Source: an uncultured Oscillospiraceae bacterium
GTDB lineage: Bacteria; Bacillota; Clostridia; Oscillospirales; Oscillospiraceae
Direction: 5' to 3'
Length of the DNA stretch: 33,951 bases
Assembly (NCBI GenBank): GCA_934572325.1
Contig: CAKTKT010000017.1
Coordinates: forward strand, 1 to 33,951
In this document: positions 1 to 6,841 of the stretch, in pieces
Position numbering within the stretch: the stretch's first letter is position 1
Layout of the letters: every line of letters begins with the position of its first letter
Notes under the pieces: model-generated
What the model was told of the DNA's origin: nothing
Seen by the model: the letters and a program-made list of their open reading frames with translations, nothing else
Databases searched by the model: none
Program-made: the position numbers and the translations under genes

Positions 1-83
1 ACTTACCCATGAGACCCCTCCGCTGGCTGTCTCCCGCTGAGGTCACTGTACAATATGTTTGACAAACCTACAAAAAAAATCAG

Positions 84-92
84 TGGTATAAT
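84..92 (+). promoter_or_regulatory. Extended -10 promoter candidate for the sigma gene
   Basis: TGG followed by TATAAT (TATAAT at 87-92) gives an extended -10 box. A TTGACA lies at 59-64, but its 22-bp spacing is too long for a normal -35. Similar TGTGGTATAAT-type boxes precede htpG and, in the form TATTAT, groES in this window, so this looks like a vegetative promoter of the host. Confidence 0.5.
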
Positions 93-101
93 CAGAAAGC
101 G

Positions 102-130
102 TGTAAGGTTTTCCCCGGGAAATGCGTCTA
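102..130 (+). promoter_or_regulatory. ECF-type autoregulatory promoter candidate
   Basis: TGTAAG at 102-107 followed by GTTTT, then CGTCTA at 125-130 after 17 bp. TGTAAC/TGAAAC -35 and CGTC -10 boxes with about 16-17 bp between them are known for several Firmicutes ECF sigma factors such as SigV. Here the site lies directly upstream of an ECF gene, as expected for autoregulation. The match was made by eye and only one copy was found in the window. Confidence 0.4.
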
Positions 131-164
131 TATATGTGAGAGCGCTCATATAAGGAGAAGCACC

Positions 165-722
165 ATGGAAGATACAAGAATAATAGAACTTTACTGGCTG
201 CGCGACGAGACCGCCATCGACGCGACCGACCGCAAATACGGCGCGCGCTGCCGTGGGATAGCCTCGGACGTGCTGCAAAGCCGCGAGGACGCGGAGGAGT
301 GCGTCAACGACACGTATCTTGCCGTCTGGAACGCCATCCCGCCCCAGCGCCCCGCGAATTTCTGCGCTTACATATGCCGCGTGACGCGCAATCTGAGCCT
401 TGACCGCGTGCGCCGTGCGCTCGCTCGAAAGCGCGGCGGCGGAGAGGCGGCGCTCGTGCTGGACGAGATCGCCCCGTTCGTCGCCTCGCGCGCCTCGGTC
501 GAGCGGGATTATGAGGCGAAGGAGCTTGTCGCGGCGGTGAACGCCTTCCTGCGCACGCTGTCGGCGGATGACCGCGTCATTTTCGCGGCGCGCTACTGGC
601 TCATGCTGCCCGCGGCGGAGATCGCGCGGCGGCTGGGATCGAAGGAGAGCCGCGTGACGACCTCGCTCCACCGCAGCAGAAAGAAGCTCAAACGCTATCT
701 GGAGGAGGAAGAGCTGATATGA
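165..722 (+). CDS. ECF-family RNA polymerase sigma factor
   Basis: A 185-residue sigma-70 family protein of the extracytoplasmic-function type, which directs RNA polymerase to a small stress or envelope regulon. Region 2 spans about residues 10-80, with the typical EDAEECVNDTYLAVWNAIP segment near 41-60. Region 4 spans about 120-178 and ends in a helix-turn-helix (AAEIARRLGSKESRVTTSLHR). There is no region 3 or 1.1, as normal for ECFs. AAGGAG at 152-157 fixes the ATG start. The stop overlaps the next start by ATGA (719-722), so the sigma factor and its membrane partner are translationally coupled, the usual sigma/anti-sigma arrangement. The signal it answers to is not visible. Family certain, regulon unknown. 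Confidence 0.93.
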   Translation: MEDTRIIELYWLRDETAIDATDRKYGARCRGIASDVLQSREDAEECVNDTYLAVWNAIPPQRPANFCAYICRVTRNLSLDRVRRALARKRGGGEAALVLDEIAPFVASRASVERDYEAKELVAAVNAFLRTLSADDRVIFAARYWLMLPAAEIARRLGSKESRVTTSLHRSRKKLKRYLEEEELI

Positions 723-2023
723 AGAGCATGGACTTTATCCGCGCGATGGGCGGGATAGACGATGATATTATAACGGAGACTGCCGCCGCGCTCTACGGCG
801 CGGCGGGCGATAAGACGAGGACGGCGGCGCGGACGTACCGTCGCTCATACAGGCGCGTTATCGCGCTGGCGGCGGCACTCGCGGCGCTGCTGGCGCTGGG
901 TGCGGCGGCGTATGCCACGGACTTTTTCGGTCTGCGCGCGATGCGCGTGAAGCCGGAGGACGCGAGATACACGCCCTATAAGATAGAGGAGCACCCCGAC
1001 GGCACGCGCGAGGCTGTGCCGAATCCGGACGCCGCCATCGTCTCGCTCACGCAGCCGCAGGACGTGCCGGACGGCGCTTCAGCCGAGGTGCGCGAGCGGA
1101 TAGAAAACTCCCGCCGCGCGTGGGACGAGTGGACGGCGTGGCGCGAGGAGCAGGACCCGACGGTGGAGCATCCGGCGGTGTATGAGCCGCCTAAAGACGC
1201 GGGCGGCTTCCGGGAGGAGGAGAATCCGGACGGAACATATACCGTCATATTTATGAAGCCGGTACCGGTATACGATGAGAGCGGAACCAAGATACTTGGA
1301 TTTGATGATGAAGAAGTCGAGACGCGCACAGCCACGGCGGCGGAGCATGAGCAAATGTATAAGTACATGGAGCAGGAGGCGCGCATGAGCATTCCGGGCT
1401 ATGACTTCAACTATCTTGTGAAAGATGAGACGGCGGCGGCAAAGCTGGAGGAGATCGCGGCAAAGTACGGTCTGAACCTCCGGCACAAGAGAACAACTTT
1501 CTTCTCGGAGGAGACGCGCCGCGCCGGGGCTGAGAAATGGAATAGCCCGTACGAGAAGCTGAACGAGGAGCGCACGAACCAGGAGCTTGCGGATATTATA
1601 ACGGAGAAATTCTGCACCGCGCCCTTCTTCTATACCGTTCCCTCCGGCTTCGACAAGGTGTATTACTTTGACGAGGGCACATTCTGCGTCAGCTATTACG
1701 CCGCGCCCGGCGACGCCGTCGGCGATAAGGTCTGCTGCTACGCCTACAATTCGCCGTACAGCACGCTCTCCAGCGGCTATGAGGTCAGCGCGGAGATAAA
1801 CGATGTGAGCGCCGTTGTCACGCGCACGCACACCGCGCCCGACGGCACGGAGCTGACCGTGATGCGCAGCGGGAACAACATAGACCATGTGTTCGCCTAT
1901 GTGTATCTTGAAAAGTCGTTTCTCACCGTGAGCGTGCACCCGCCGCGCGACGGCACGGAGCTGACGGACGCCGACGTCGATGCCGCGCTGGACATGATAA
2001 ACTACAGCGCGATAAATAAATGA
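719..2023 (+). CDS. Membrane-anchored putative anti-sigma factor (ECF-associated)
   Basis: A 434-residue single-pass protein. Residues 1-45 form a short cytoplasmic part beginning with FIRAMGGIDDDII, a pattern I associate with ECF-linked anti-sigma proteins of Clostridia (DUF4179-like N-termini). A basic stretch (RRSYRR) precedes one membrane helix at about 46-66. The remaining ~365 residues lie outside the membrane, are rich in charged and aromatic residues, and match no enzyme I recognise. The gene starts inside the sigma gene stop (ATGA), which supports a 1:1 partner role: the cytoplasmic end would hold the sigma factor and the outer domain would sense the envelope signal. The anti-sigma role is inferred from context; no zinc-binding HxxxCxxC motif is present. 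Confidence 0.72.
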   Translation: MKSMDFIRAMGGIDDDIITETAAALYGAAGDKTRTAARTYRRSYRRVIALAAALAALLALGAAAYATDFFGLRAMRVKPEDARYTPYKIEEHPDGTREAVPNPDAAIVSLTQPQDVPDGASAEVRERIENSRRAWDEWTAWREEQDPTVEHPAVYEPPKDAGGFREEENPDGTYTVIFMKPVPVYDESGTKILGFDDEEVETRTATAAEHEQMYKYMEQEARMSIPGYDFNYLVKDETAAAKLEEIAAKYGLNLRHKRTTFFSEETRRAGAEKWNSPYEKLNEERTNQELADIITEKFCTAPFFYTVPSGFDKVYYFDEGTFCVSYYAAPGDAVGDKVCCYAYNSPYSTLSSGYEVSAEINDVSAVVTRTHTAPDGTELTVMRSGNNIDHVFAYVYLEKSFLTVSVHPPRDGTELTDADVDAALDMINYSAINK

Positions 2024-2090
2024 GCGATGGGCAAAATAAGGCTGTAGCGAAATGAGGTTTTCGTGAATACGGCTCTCTGGAGAATAAAAA

Positions 2091-2132
2091 ATAGCGGGAG
2101 AAATCGCAGAAACCTGCGTTTTCTCTCGCTAT
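2091..2132 (-). terminator. Rho-independent terminator of lepA
   Basis: A 13-bp stem (arms 2091-2103 and 2120-2132, with one G-U), an inner 5-bp CGCAG/CTGCG extension and an AAAC loop. Read on the minus strand it is followed by a run of six T (complement of 2085-2090), which makes it the terminator of the XRE-lepA transcript. It also sits after the anti-sigma stop at 2023, so it may partly serve the plus strand. The 2024-2176 gap holds nothing else that I see. Confidence 0.85.
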
Positions 2133-2176
2133 AATATGAAGTCAGATTCCGAATAATATATTTTGCTGCAGCCGCA

Positions 2177-3982
2177 TTATTCATCCAGCTTCAGCACCGC
2201 GAGGAACGCCTCGGTCGGTATCTGCACCGTGCCGAGCTGGCGCATCTTCTTTTTGCCCTCCTTCTGCTTTTCCAGCAGCTTCTTCTTGCGGGAAATATCG
2301 CCGCCGTAGCACTTGGCAAGCACGTCCTTGCGCATCGCCTTGACGGTCTCTCGCGCGATTATCTTCCCGCCGATCGCCGCCTGCACGGGCACCTCAAAAA
2401 GCTGGCGCGGGATGTTGTCCTTGAGCTTTTCGCAGAGCTTCCTCGCACGCCCATACGCCTTATCCCTGTGCGCAATAAAGCTGAGCGCATCGACCTGATC
2501 GCCGTTGAGGAGCATATCCACCTTCACAAGATCGCTCGGCTTATACTCGCTCAGCTCATAGTCGAGCGAGGCATAGCCCTTCGTGCGCGCCTTGAGCGTG
2601 TCGAAAAAGTCATATATTATCTCGTTGAGCGGCATCTCATAGTGCAGCTCGACAAGGCGCGTGTCGAGATACTGCATATTCTTATACTCGCCGCGCCTGT
2701 CCTGACACAGCGGCATGATGTTGCCGATAAACTCCTCCGGCGTGATGATGGTGACCTTCACAAACGGCTCGTGCGCCTCGGCGATAGAGACGGGGTCGGG
2801 GTAGTTGTGGGGGTTATCCACCATGACGGTGCTGCCGTCGGTCTTGATGACCTTGTAGATGACGGAGGGCAGCGTGGTGACAAGCTCCAGATCAAATTCG
2901 CGCTCCAGACGCTCCTGTATTATCTCCATATGCAGCATGCCCAGAAAGCCGCAGCGGAAACCGAAGCCCAGCGCGACGGAGCTCTCCGGCTCATACGAGA
3001 GCGAGGCGTCGTTGAGCTTGAGCTTTTCCAGCGCATCGCGCAGATCAGGATACTTCGAGCCGTCCTCGGTGTATATGCCGCAGTATACCATCGGTCTTGC
3101 GGGGCGGTAGCCGGGCAGCGCCGCCGCCGTGGGGCGGCTCGTCTCGGTGACGGTGTCGCCCACACGGGTGTCCTCAACGTTTTTGATGCTGGCGGTGAAG
3201 TAGCCCACGTCGCCCGCGGCAAGCTCCTCGCACGCTTCAAGCCCTATCGGGCGCATATGCCCGACCTCGACCACCTTATACCTCGCGCCGGTGCTCATGA
3301 GCAGTATCTCCGTGTCGCGGCGGATAACGCCGTCCACCATGCGCACGAAAACGATAACGCCGCGATAGTTGTCATACTGGCTGTCGAAGATGAGCGCCTT
3401 GAGCGGCGCGGCGGCGTCGCCGGAGGGCGCGGGCACGTTCGCCACGATGTCCTCAAGCACCGCGTCGATGTTCACGCCGTTTTTCGCGCTGATCTCCGGC
3501 GCGTCCTGCGCGGGCAGCCCGATGATCTCCTCCACCTCGTTCTTCACGCGCTGCGGGTCAGCCGCGGGCAGGTCGATCTTGTTGACGACGGGGAGTATCT
3601 CAAGGTCGTTGTCGAGCGCGAGATAGGTGTTGGAGAGCGTCTGCGCCTCCACGCCCTGCGAGGCGTCGATTATCAGCACCGCGCCCTCGCACGCCGCGAG
3701 AGAGCGGCTGACCTCATAGTTGAAGTCCACGTGCCCCGGAGTATCGATAAGGTTGAGCGTGTAGGTCTGCCCGTCGGCGGCGCGGTAGTTCAGCCCGACG
3801 GCGCGCGCCTTTATCGTGATGCCGCGCTCGCGCTCAAGCTCCATATTGTCGAGTATCTGATCCTCCATCACGCGCTGCTCAACGGCGTTGCACTTCTCTA
3901 TCAGCCTGTCCGAGAGCGTGGACTTGCCGTGGTCGATGTGCGCGATTATGGAAAAATTGCGTATCAGCTTTTGATCTATCAT
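2177..3982 (-). CDS. lepA: Elongation factor 4 (LepA), ribosome back-translocating GTPase
   Basis: A 601-residue translational GTPase, the normal LepA length. The GTPase domain carries AHIDHGKSTL (G1, about residues 12-21), DTPGHVDF (G3) and NKIDLP (G4). The rest follows the EF4 order: domain II, an EF-G-like III/V pair, and the LepA-specific C-terminal domain (SYEPESSVALGFGFRCGFLG, and near the end KDVLAKCYGGDISRKKKLLEKQK). An upstream in-frame start is possible but adds 54 unconserved residues; MIDQKLIRNFSII is the conserved N-terminus and is preceded by GAGGAAGG. The start overlaps the XRE stop by ATGA, so lepA is translationally coupled to a regulator gene. The common clostridial partner hemW is not adjacent; it lies 26 kb away in this window. 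Confidence 0.98.
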   Translation of the reverse strand: MIDQKLIRNFSIIAHIDHGKSTLSDRLIEKCNAVEQRVMEDQILDNMELERERGITIKARAVGLNYRAADGQTYTLNLIDTPGHVDFNYEVSRSLAACEGAVLIIDASQGVEAQTLSNTYLALDNDLEILPVVNKIDLPAADPQRVKNEVEEIIGLPAQDAPEISAKNGVNIDAVLEDIVANVPAPSGDAAAPLKALIFDSQYDNYRGVIVFVRMVDGVIRRDTEILLMSTGARYKVVEVGHMRPIGLEACEELAAGDVGYFTASIKNVEDTRVGDTVTETSRPTAAALPGYRPARPMVYCGIYTEDGSKYPDLRDALEKLKLNDASLSYEPESSVALGFGFRCGFLGMLHMEIIQERLEREFDLELVTTLPSVIYKVIKTDGSTVMVDNPHNYPDPVSIAEAHEPFVKVTIITPEEFIGNIMPLCQDRRGEYKNMQYLDTRLVELHYEMPLNEIIYDFFDTLKARTKGYASLDYELSEYKPSDLVKVDMLLNGDQVDALSFIAHRDKAYGRARKLCEKLKDNIPRQLFEVPVQAAIGGKIIARETVKAMRKDVLAKCYGGDISRKKKLLEKQKEGKKKMRQLGTVQIPTEAFLAVLKLDE

Positions 3983-4290
3983 TGCCGTTCCTTCCTCATT
4001 TGAGCCTGTGCGCTGTCTAATAGCCCGCGCACGCCTCTGCACAGCTCCTCCACCGTTTTTGCGGCGAGCGCGGCGGCGTCCTGCTCGTCGCTGCGGCAGA
4101 GAAGATAATCCGCGCTCACGCCGTAATAGTCGCACGCGCGGCACACAAAGCCCAGCCCCGGCTCGCGCGCGCCGTTTTCATAGTGGCTGAGCAGCGCCTG
4201 ACTGATGTTCAGATCGGCGGCTGCCTGCCGCTGGCTGATGCTGCGCTCGCGGCGGAGCGCCGAGAGCGTCGCGGGAAAGGTGCGTGTCAT
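3979..4290 (-). CDS. XRE-family helix-turn-helix regulator, coupled to lepA
   Basis: A 103-residue protein with an N-terminal lambda-repressor-like HTH (about residues 8-62). ISQRQAAADLNISQALLSHYENG forms the recognition unit, followed by a conserved PGLGFVCRACDYYGVSADYLL turn. The C-terminal ~35 residues are predicted helical and alanine-rich, perhaps for dimerisation. It is the first gene of the transcript and ends in a 4-nt overlap with lepA. AGAGG and GGGAGG lie just before the ATG, the latter touching it. Cytoplasmic DNA-binding protein; likely autoregulatory, but I see no clear palindromic operator. Confidence 0.88.
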   Translation of the reverse strand: MTRTFPATLSALRRERSISQRQAAADLNISQALLSHYENGAREPGLGFVCRACDYYGVSADYLLCRSDEQDAAALAAKTVEELCRGVRGLLDSAQAQMRKERQ

Positions 4291-4340
4291 CCTCCCAACC
4301 TCTTTTCTTTATACATTCCTCATACATGATTACCTCCGGT

Positions 4341-4370
4341 ATTATACGGTATTCTCCCCCTCCGCGTCAA
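4341..4370 (-). promoter_or_regulatory. Promoter of the XRE-lepA operon
   Basis: On the minus strand, TTGACG (complement of 4365-4370), an 18-bp spacer and a perfect TATAAT (complement of 4341-4346). It is divergent from the pta promoter in the 195-bp gap, which holds nothing else clear. A short out-of-frame ATG with its own GGAGG lies between this promoter and the XRE start. Confidence 0.75.
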
Positions 4371-4417
4371 GAAAATCTCTTCCGGCGCAAAAATTTGCAT
4401 TTATTCGCGTTCAATGC

Positions 4418-4446
4418 TTGAAAATCGGCTCAAGTAGTGGTAGATT
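4418..4446 (+). promoter_or_regulatory. Promoter candidate for pta
   Basis: TTGAAA at 4418-4423, a 17-bp spacer and TAGATT at 4441-4446, overlapping a TATATAT stretch. The start of pta lies about 40 bp downstream. Confidence 0.5.
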
Positions 4447-4485
4447 ATATATATCCGTTATTTAATTTAGTGGAGGATGACAAAA

Positions 4486-5484
4486 ATGTTTGAAAATCTC
4501 ATCGACATACTCAAGGCAAATCCCCGCAAAATAGTTTACACCGAGGGTCCCGACGCGCGTATTCTCGAATCCGCGGCGCGGCTGAAGAAGGACGGCTTCC
4601 TCACGCCGATACTCGTGGGCAGGGTTGACGAGGTGAAGGCTGCCGCGGCAAAGGGCGGCTTTGACATCGACGGGCTTGAGATTATCGACCCCGCAGCCTA
4701 CGACAGGATGGACGAGATGGTGGCGACGATGGTGGAGCTGCGCAAGGGCAAGATGACGCCGGACGAGTGCCGCGCCAGCCTTATGAAGGGCAACTACTTC
4801 GGCACGATGCTGGTGAAAATGGGCGTTGCGGACGCACTGCTCGGCGGCGCGACTTATTCCACCGCGGACACCGTCCGCCCCGCGCTCCAGCTCGTCAAGA
4901 CCAAGAAAGGCGCGAACCTCGTCAGCTCCTGCTTCATCCTCGTGCGCGGGGAGGAGATGCTGTGCATGGGCGACTGCGCCATCAACATCTCCTATGAGGA
5001 CAAGCTCGACAAGGACGGCAATGTGAAGCTCACCGCCGCCGCCCAGCTCGCCGAGGTCGCCGTTGCGACGGCGAACACCGCGAAGGTGTTCGGCATGGAT
5101 CCGAAGGTCGCCATGCTGTCCTACTCCACCAAGGGCTCGGGCAAGGGTCCGAGCGTCGATCTCGTCCGCGACGCCACTGCCATCGCCAAGGAGATGGCGC
5201 CGGAGCTTGCCATTGACGGCGAGATGCAGTTCGACGCCGCCGTCTCCCCCGTTGTCGGTCAGCTCAAGTTCCCCGGCAGCAAGGTCGCGGGCTACGCCAA
5301 CACCTTCATCTTCCCTGAGATCCAGTCGGGCAACATCGGCTACAAGATCGCCCAGCGCCTCGGCGGCTTCGCCGCTTACGGTCCTATCCTTCAGGGACTC
5401 AACGCCCCCATCAACGACCTCAGCCGCGGCTGCGACGCGGAGGAGGTCTATCAGATGTCCATTATCACCGCCGCGCTGGCGTGA
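4486..5484 (+). CDS. pta: Phosphate acetyltransferase
   Basis: Converts acetyl-CoA and phosphate to acetyl phosphate and CoA, the step before acetate kinase in fermentative ATP formation. The 332 residues match the short clostridial Pta type without a regulatory N-terminal domain. Diagnostic segments are the N-terminal KIVYTEGPDARILESAARL, TVRPALQLVKTKKGANLVSS, the SYSTKGSGKGPSVDLVRDA loop (about residues 210-228), QFDAAVSPVV and KFPGSKVAGYANTFIFPEIQ. A short extra loop follows DCAIN, where many family members read straight into the next helix. GGAGG at 4472-4476 touches the first ATG (4477) but is 9 nt before the second (4486), so I choose the second. No ackA is seen in this window. Confidence 0.96.
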   Translation: MFENLIDILKANPRKIVYTEGPDARILESAARLKKDGFLTPILVGRVDEVKAAAAKGGFDIDGLEIIDPAAYDRMDEMVATMVELRKGKMTPDECRASLMKGNYFGTMLVKMGVADALLGGATYSTADTVRPALQLVKTKKGANLVSSCFILVRGEEMLCMGDCAINISYEDKLDKDGNVKLTAAAQLAEVAVATANTAKVFGMDPKVAMLSYSTKGSGKGPSVDLVRDATAIAKEMAPELAIDGEMQFDAAVSPVVGQLKFPGSKVAGYANTFIFPEIQSGNIGYKIAQRLGGFAAYGPILQGLNAPINDLSRGCDAEEVYQMSIITAALA

Positions 5485-5507
5485 TAAAATCTCGCATTAG
5501 ATAACAA

Positions 5508-5536
5508 AAAAGAGCCGGCTGAATGTCGGCTCTTTT
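5508..5536 (+). terminator. Terminator after pta
   Basis: AAAAGAGCCG (5508-5517), a 9-nt loop, CGGCTCTTTT (5527-5536). The A and T tails make it usable in both directions. It lies 23 bp after the pta stop and ends about 20 bp before the tadA start, so tadA may depend on read-through or on a promoter I could not identify. Confidence 0.85.
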
Positions 5537-5557
5537 CCCGTATAAGGAGACGACGCC

Positions 5558-6004
5558 ATGGAGAGAGAGCTTTATATGCGCCGCGCGCTCGCGCTCGCGC
5601 GCGAGGCGATGGACGCGGGCGAGGTGCCCGTGGGCTGCGTTATCGCCGATGCGGCGGGGCGCGTCGTCGGCGGGGGGCGCAACCGCCGTGAGCAGACCGC
5701 CGACGCGACAGCACACGCGGAGATCGAGGCGATACGCGCCGCGTGCGCCGCGCTTGGCACGTGGCACCTGACGGACTGCACGATGTTCGTCACGCTCGAG
5801 CCCTGCCCGATGTGCACGGGCGCTGTGATAATGGCGCGCATCCCCACGCTCGTTTTCGGCGCGCGCGAGGCGCAGACCGGCTCCTGCGGCAGCGTTATCG
5901 ACCTCTTCGCCGAGCGCTACGGGCACTGCCCCGCCGTCTATCCCGGCGTTCTCGCCGAGGAGAGCGCCGCCCTCCTGCGCGAGTTTTTCCGTGGGAAAAG
6001 ATAG
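5558..6004 (+). CDS. tadA: tRNA-specific adenosine-34 deaminase
   Basis: A zinc-dependent deaminase that turns the wobble adenosine A34 of tRNA-Arg(ACG) into inosine in the cytoplasm. It has 148 residues, a normal TadA length. The catalytic HAE (TAHAEIEAI, about residues 51-59) and the zinc-ligand pair PCPMC (TLEPCPMCTGAVI, about 80-92) are intact, followed by the TadA-typical FGAREAQTGSCGS. AAGGAG at 5544-5549 supports the ATG. It follows pta across a terminator and is probably a single-gene unit. A guanine or cytosine deaminase is less likely because of the tRNA-deaminase-like GAREAQTG segment. Confidence 0.95.
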   Translation: MERELYMRRALALAREAMDAGEVPVGCVIADAAGRVVGGGRNRREQTADATAHAEIEAIRAACAALGTWHLTDCTMFVTLEPCPMCTGAVIMARIPTLVFGAREAQTGSCGSVIDLFAERYGHCPAVYPGVLAEESAALLREFFRGKR

Positions 6005-6015
6005 CTTGGGGCATG

Positions 6016-6043
6016 AAAAAGCTCACCGCGAGGTGAGCTTTTT
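6016..6043. terminator. Bidirectional terminator between tadA and the phosphoribosyltransferase
   Basis: AAAAA, GCTCACC, loop GCGA, GGTGAGC, TTTTT: a perfect 7-bp GC stem with A and T tails on both sides. It lies 12 bp after the tadA stop and 15 bp after the convergent minus-strand gene's stop, serving both. It is nearly the same hairpin as the one at 14249-14277. Confidence 0.92.
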
Positions 6044-6058
6044 GCGTTCTATTTGCCT

Positions 6059-6613
6059 TTACTCCTTGACCGTGCCGTCGGCGTTGAAGAGGGGCAGCCT
6101 GTTGAGGCAGATGATGTCGCCGCGCTCCGCCGCGCCGCCCTCGGCGAGGGGCGCCATGCGTCCGGCGACAACGCCGCCGCACTCGGCGATGAGCGTCTCC
6201 ATCGCGTGGAGGGATTCGCCGGTGGAGATAACATCGTCCACCAGCAGCATACGTTTGCCGCGGATGAGCTTGGCGTCCTCGGCGTCGAGCACAAGATGCT
6301 GCACGCCCATGGTGGTGATGGAGCGCACATCCACGGAGAACACGCCCTGCATATACGCCTTCGCGCCCTTGCGCGCGACGAAGTATTTGTTCGCGCCGCT
6401 CTGGCGCGCCATCTCGTAGACAAGCGGAATTGCCTTTGCCTCGGGAGCGATGAGATAATCATACTCCGGCGCGAGCTTGAGAAGCTCGGAAGCGCAGTGG
6501 ACGGTCAGCTCAACATCCCCGAACATGACGAACGCGCCGATGTAGAGGTCATCCGTGACCTTGCAGATCGGCAGCGCGCGTTTTAAGCCGGCAATGTCCA
6601 TCTCGTAAGTCAT
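6059..6613 (-). CDS. Phosphoribosyltransferase family protein (adenine/xanthine PRTase-like)
   Basis: A 184-residue type I phosphoribosyltransferase. The PRPP-binding loop is RMLLVDDVISTGESLHAM (about residues 119-136), with the two acidic residues followed by TGE. The N-terminal half (YLIAPEAKAIPLVYEMARQSG) resembles adenine and xanthine phosphoribosyltransferases rather than Hpt or Upp. The likely reaction is purine base plus PRPP to the nucleotide, in purine salvage, but the base cannot be fixed from sequence. Some relatives of this shape are annotated only as PRTase-like proteins, so I leave the symbol empty. An AGGAGG lies 11 nt before the ATG. It is a monocistronic unit with its own promoter and a shared terminator. 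Confidence 0.85.
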   Translation of the reverse strand: MTYEMDIAGLKRALPICKVTDDLYIGAFVMFGDVELTVHCASELLKLAPEYDYLIAPEAKAIPLVYEMARQSGANKYFVARKGAKAYMQGVFSVDVRSITTMGVQHLVLDAEDAKLIRGKRMLLVDDVISTGESLHAMETLIAECGGVVAGRMAPLAEGGAAERGDIICLNRLPLFNADGTVKE

Positions 6614-6657
6614 TTTTATTCTTTCCTCCTGATAAAGAGTATATATTCAACAGGGTT

Positions 6658-6685
6658 ATTTTACAGTATATCACGAAAAAATCAA
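6658..6685 (-). promoter_or_regulatory. Promoter candidate for the phosphoribosyltransferase
   Basis: Minus-strand TTGATT (complement of 6680-6685), a 16-bp spacer and TAAAAT (complement of 6658-6663). A TATACT just upstream could be an alternative -10. Confidence 0.5.
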
Positions 6686-6725
6686 GACCAAATTATGAAA
6701 TACCGCAAAATAACGCCTTATCTCG

Positions 6726-6765
6726 CAACAAAGGACTGCGCCCTTGGGGGTGCAGCCCTTCGTTG
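6726..6765 (-). terminator. Long hairpin in the htrA 3' region, probable terminator
   Basis: Arms 6726-6743 and 6748-6765 pair over almost their full length around a 4-nt loop. Two of the three imperfect positions become G-U pairs only in minus-strand RNA, so the structure belongs to the htrA transcript, 77 nt after its stop. No clear U-run follows, so termination here may be factor-assisted, or the hairpin may protect the mRNA end. The 6766-6841 stretch holds nothing else I can name. Confidence 0.5.
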
Positions 6766-6841
6766 TTTGGGAGAAAAGAGAGGTTAGGAGTAGAAAAGTA
6801 GCAAAGTTATGATACCGCGCCGTGCGCGTGAAGCATCCGCC

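Noticed and set aside
59..92. TTGACA plus TATAAT as a standard promoter at the window start
   Set aside because: The spacer is 22 bp, too long for a normal sigma-A promoter. The extended -10 alone or the ECF-like site is more likely.
4178..4327. A 49-codon minus-strand frame with its own GGAGG, starting before the XRE gene
   Set aside because: It overlaps most of the XRE reading frame out of phase and has no conserved features. It might act as an upstream reading frame, but nothing in its sequence supports an attenuator.
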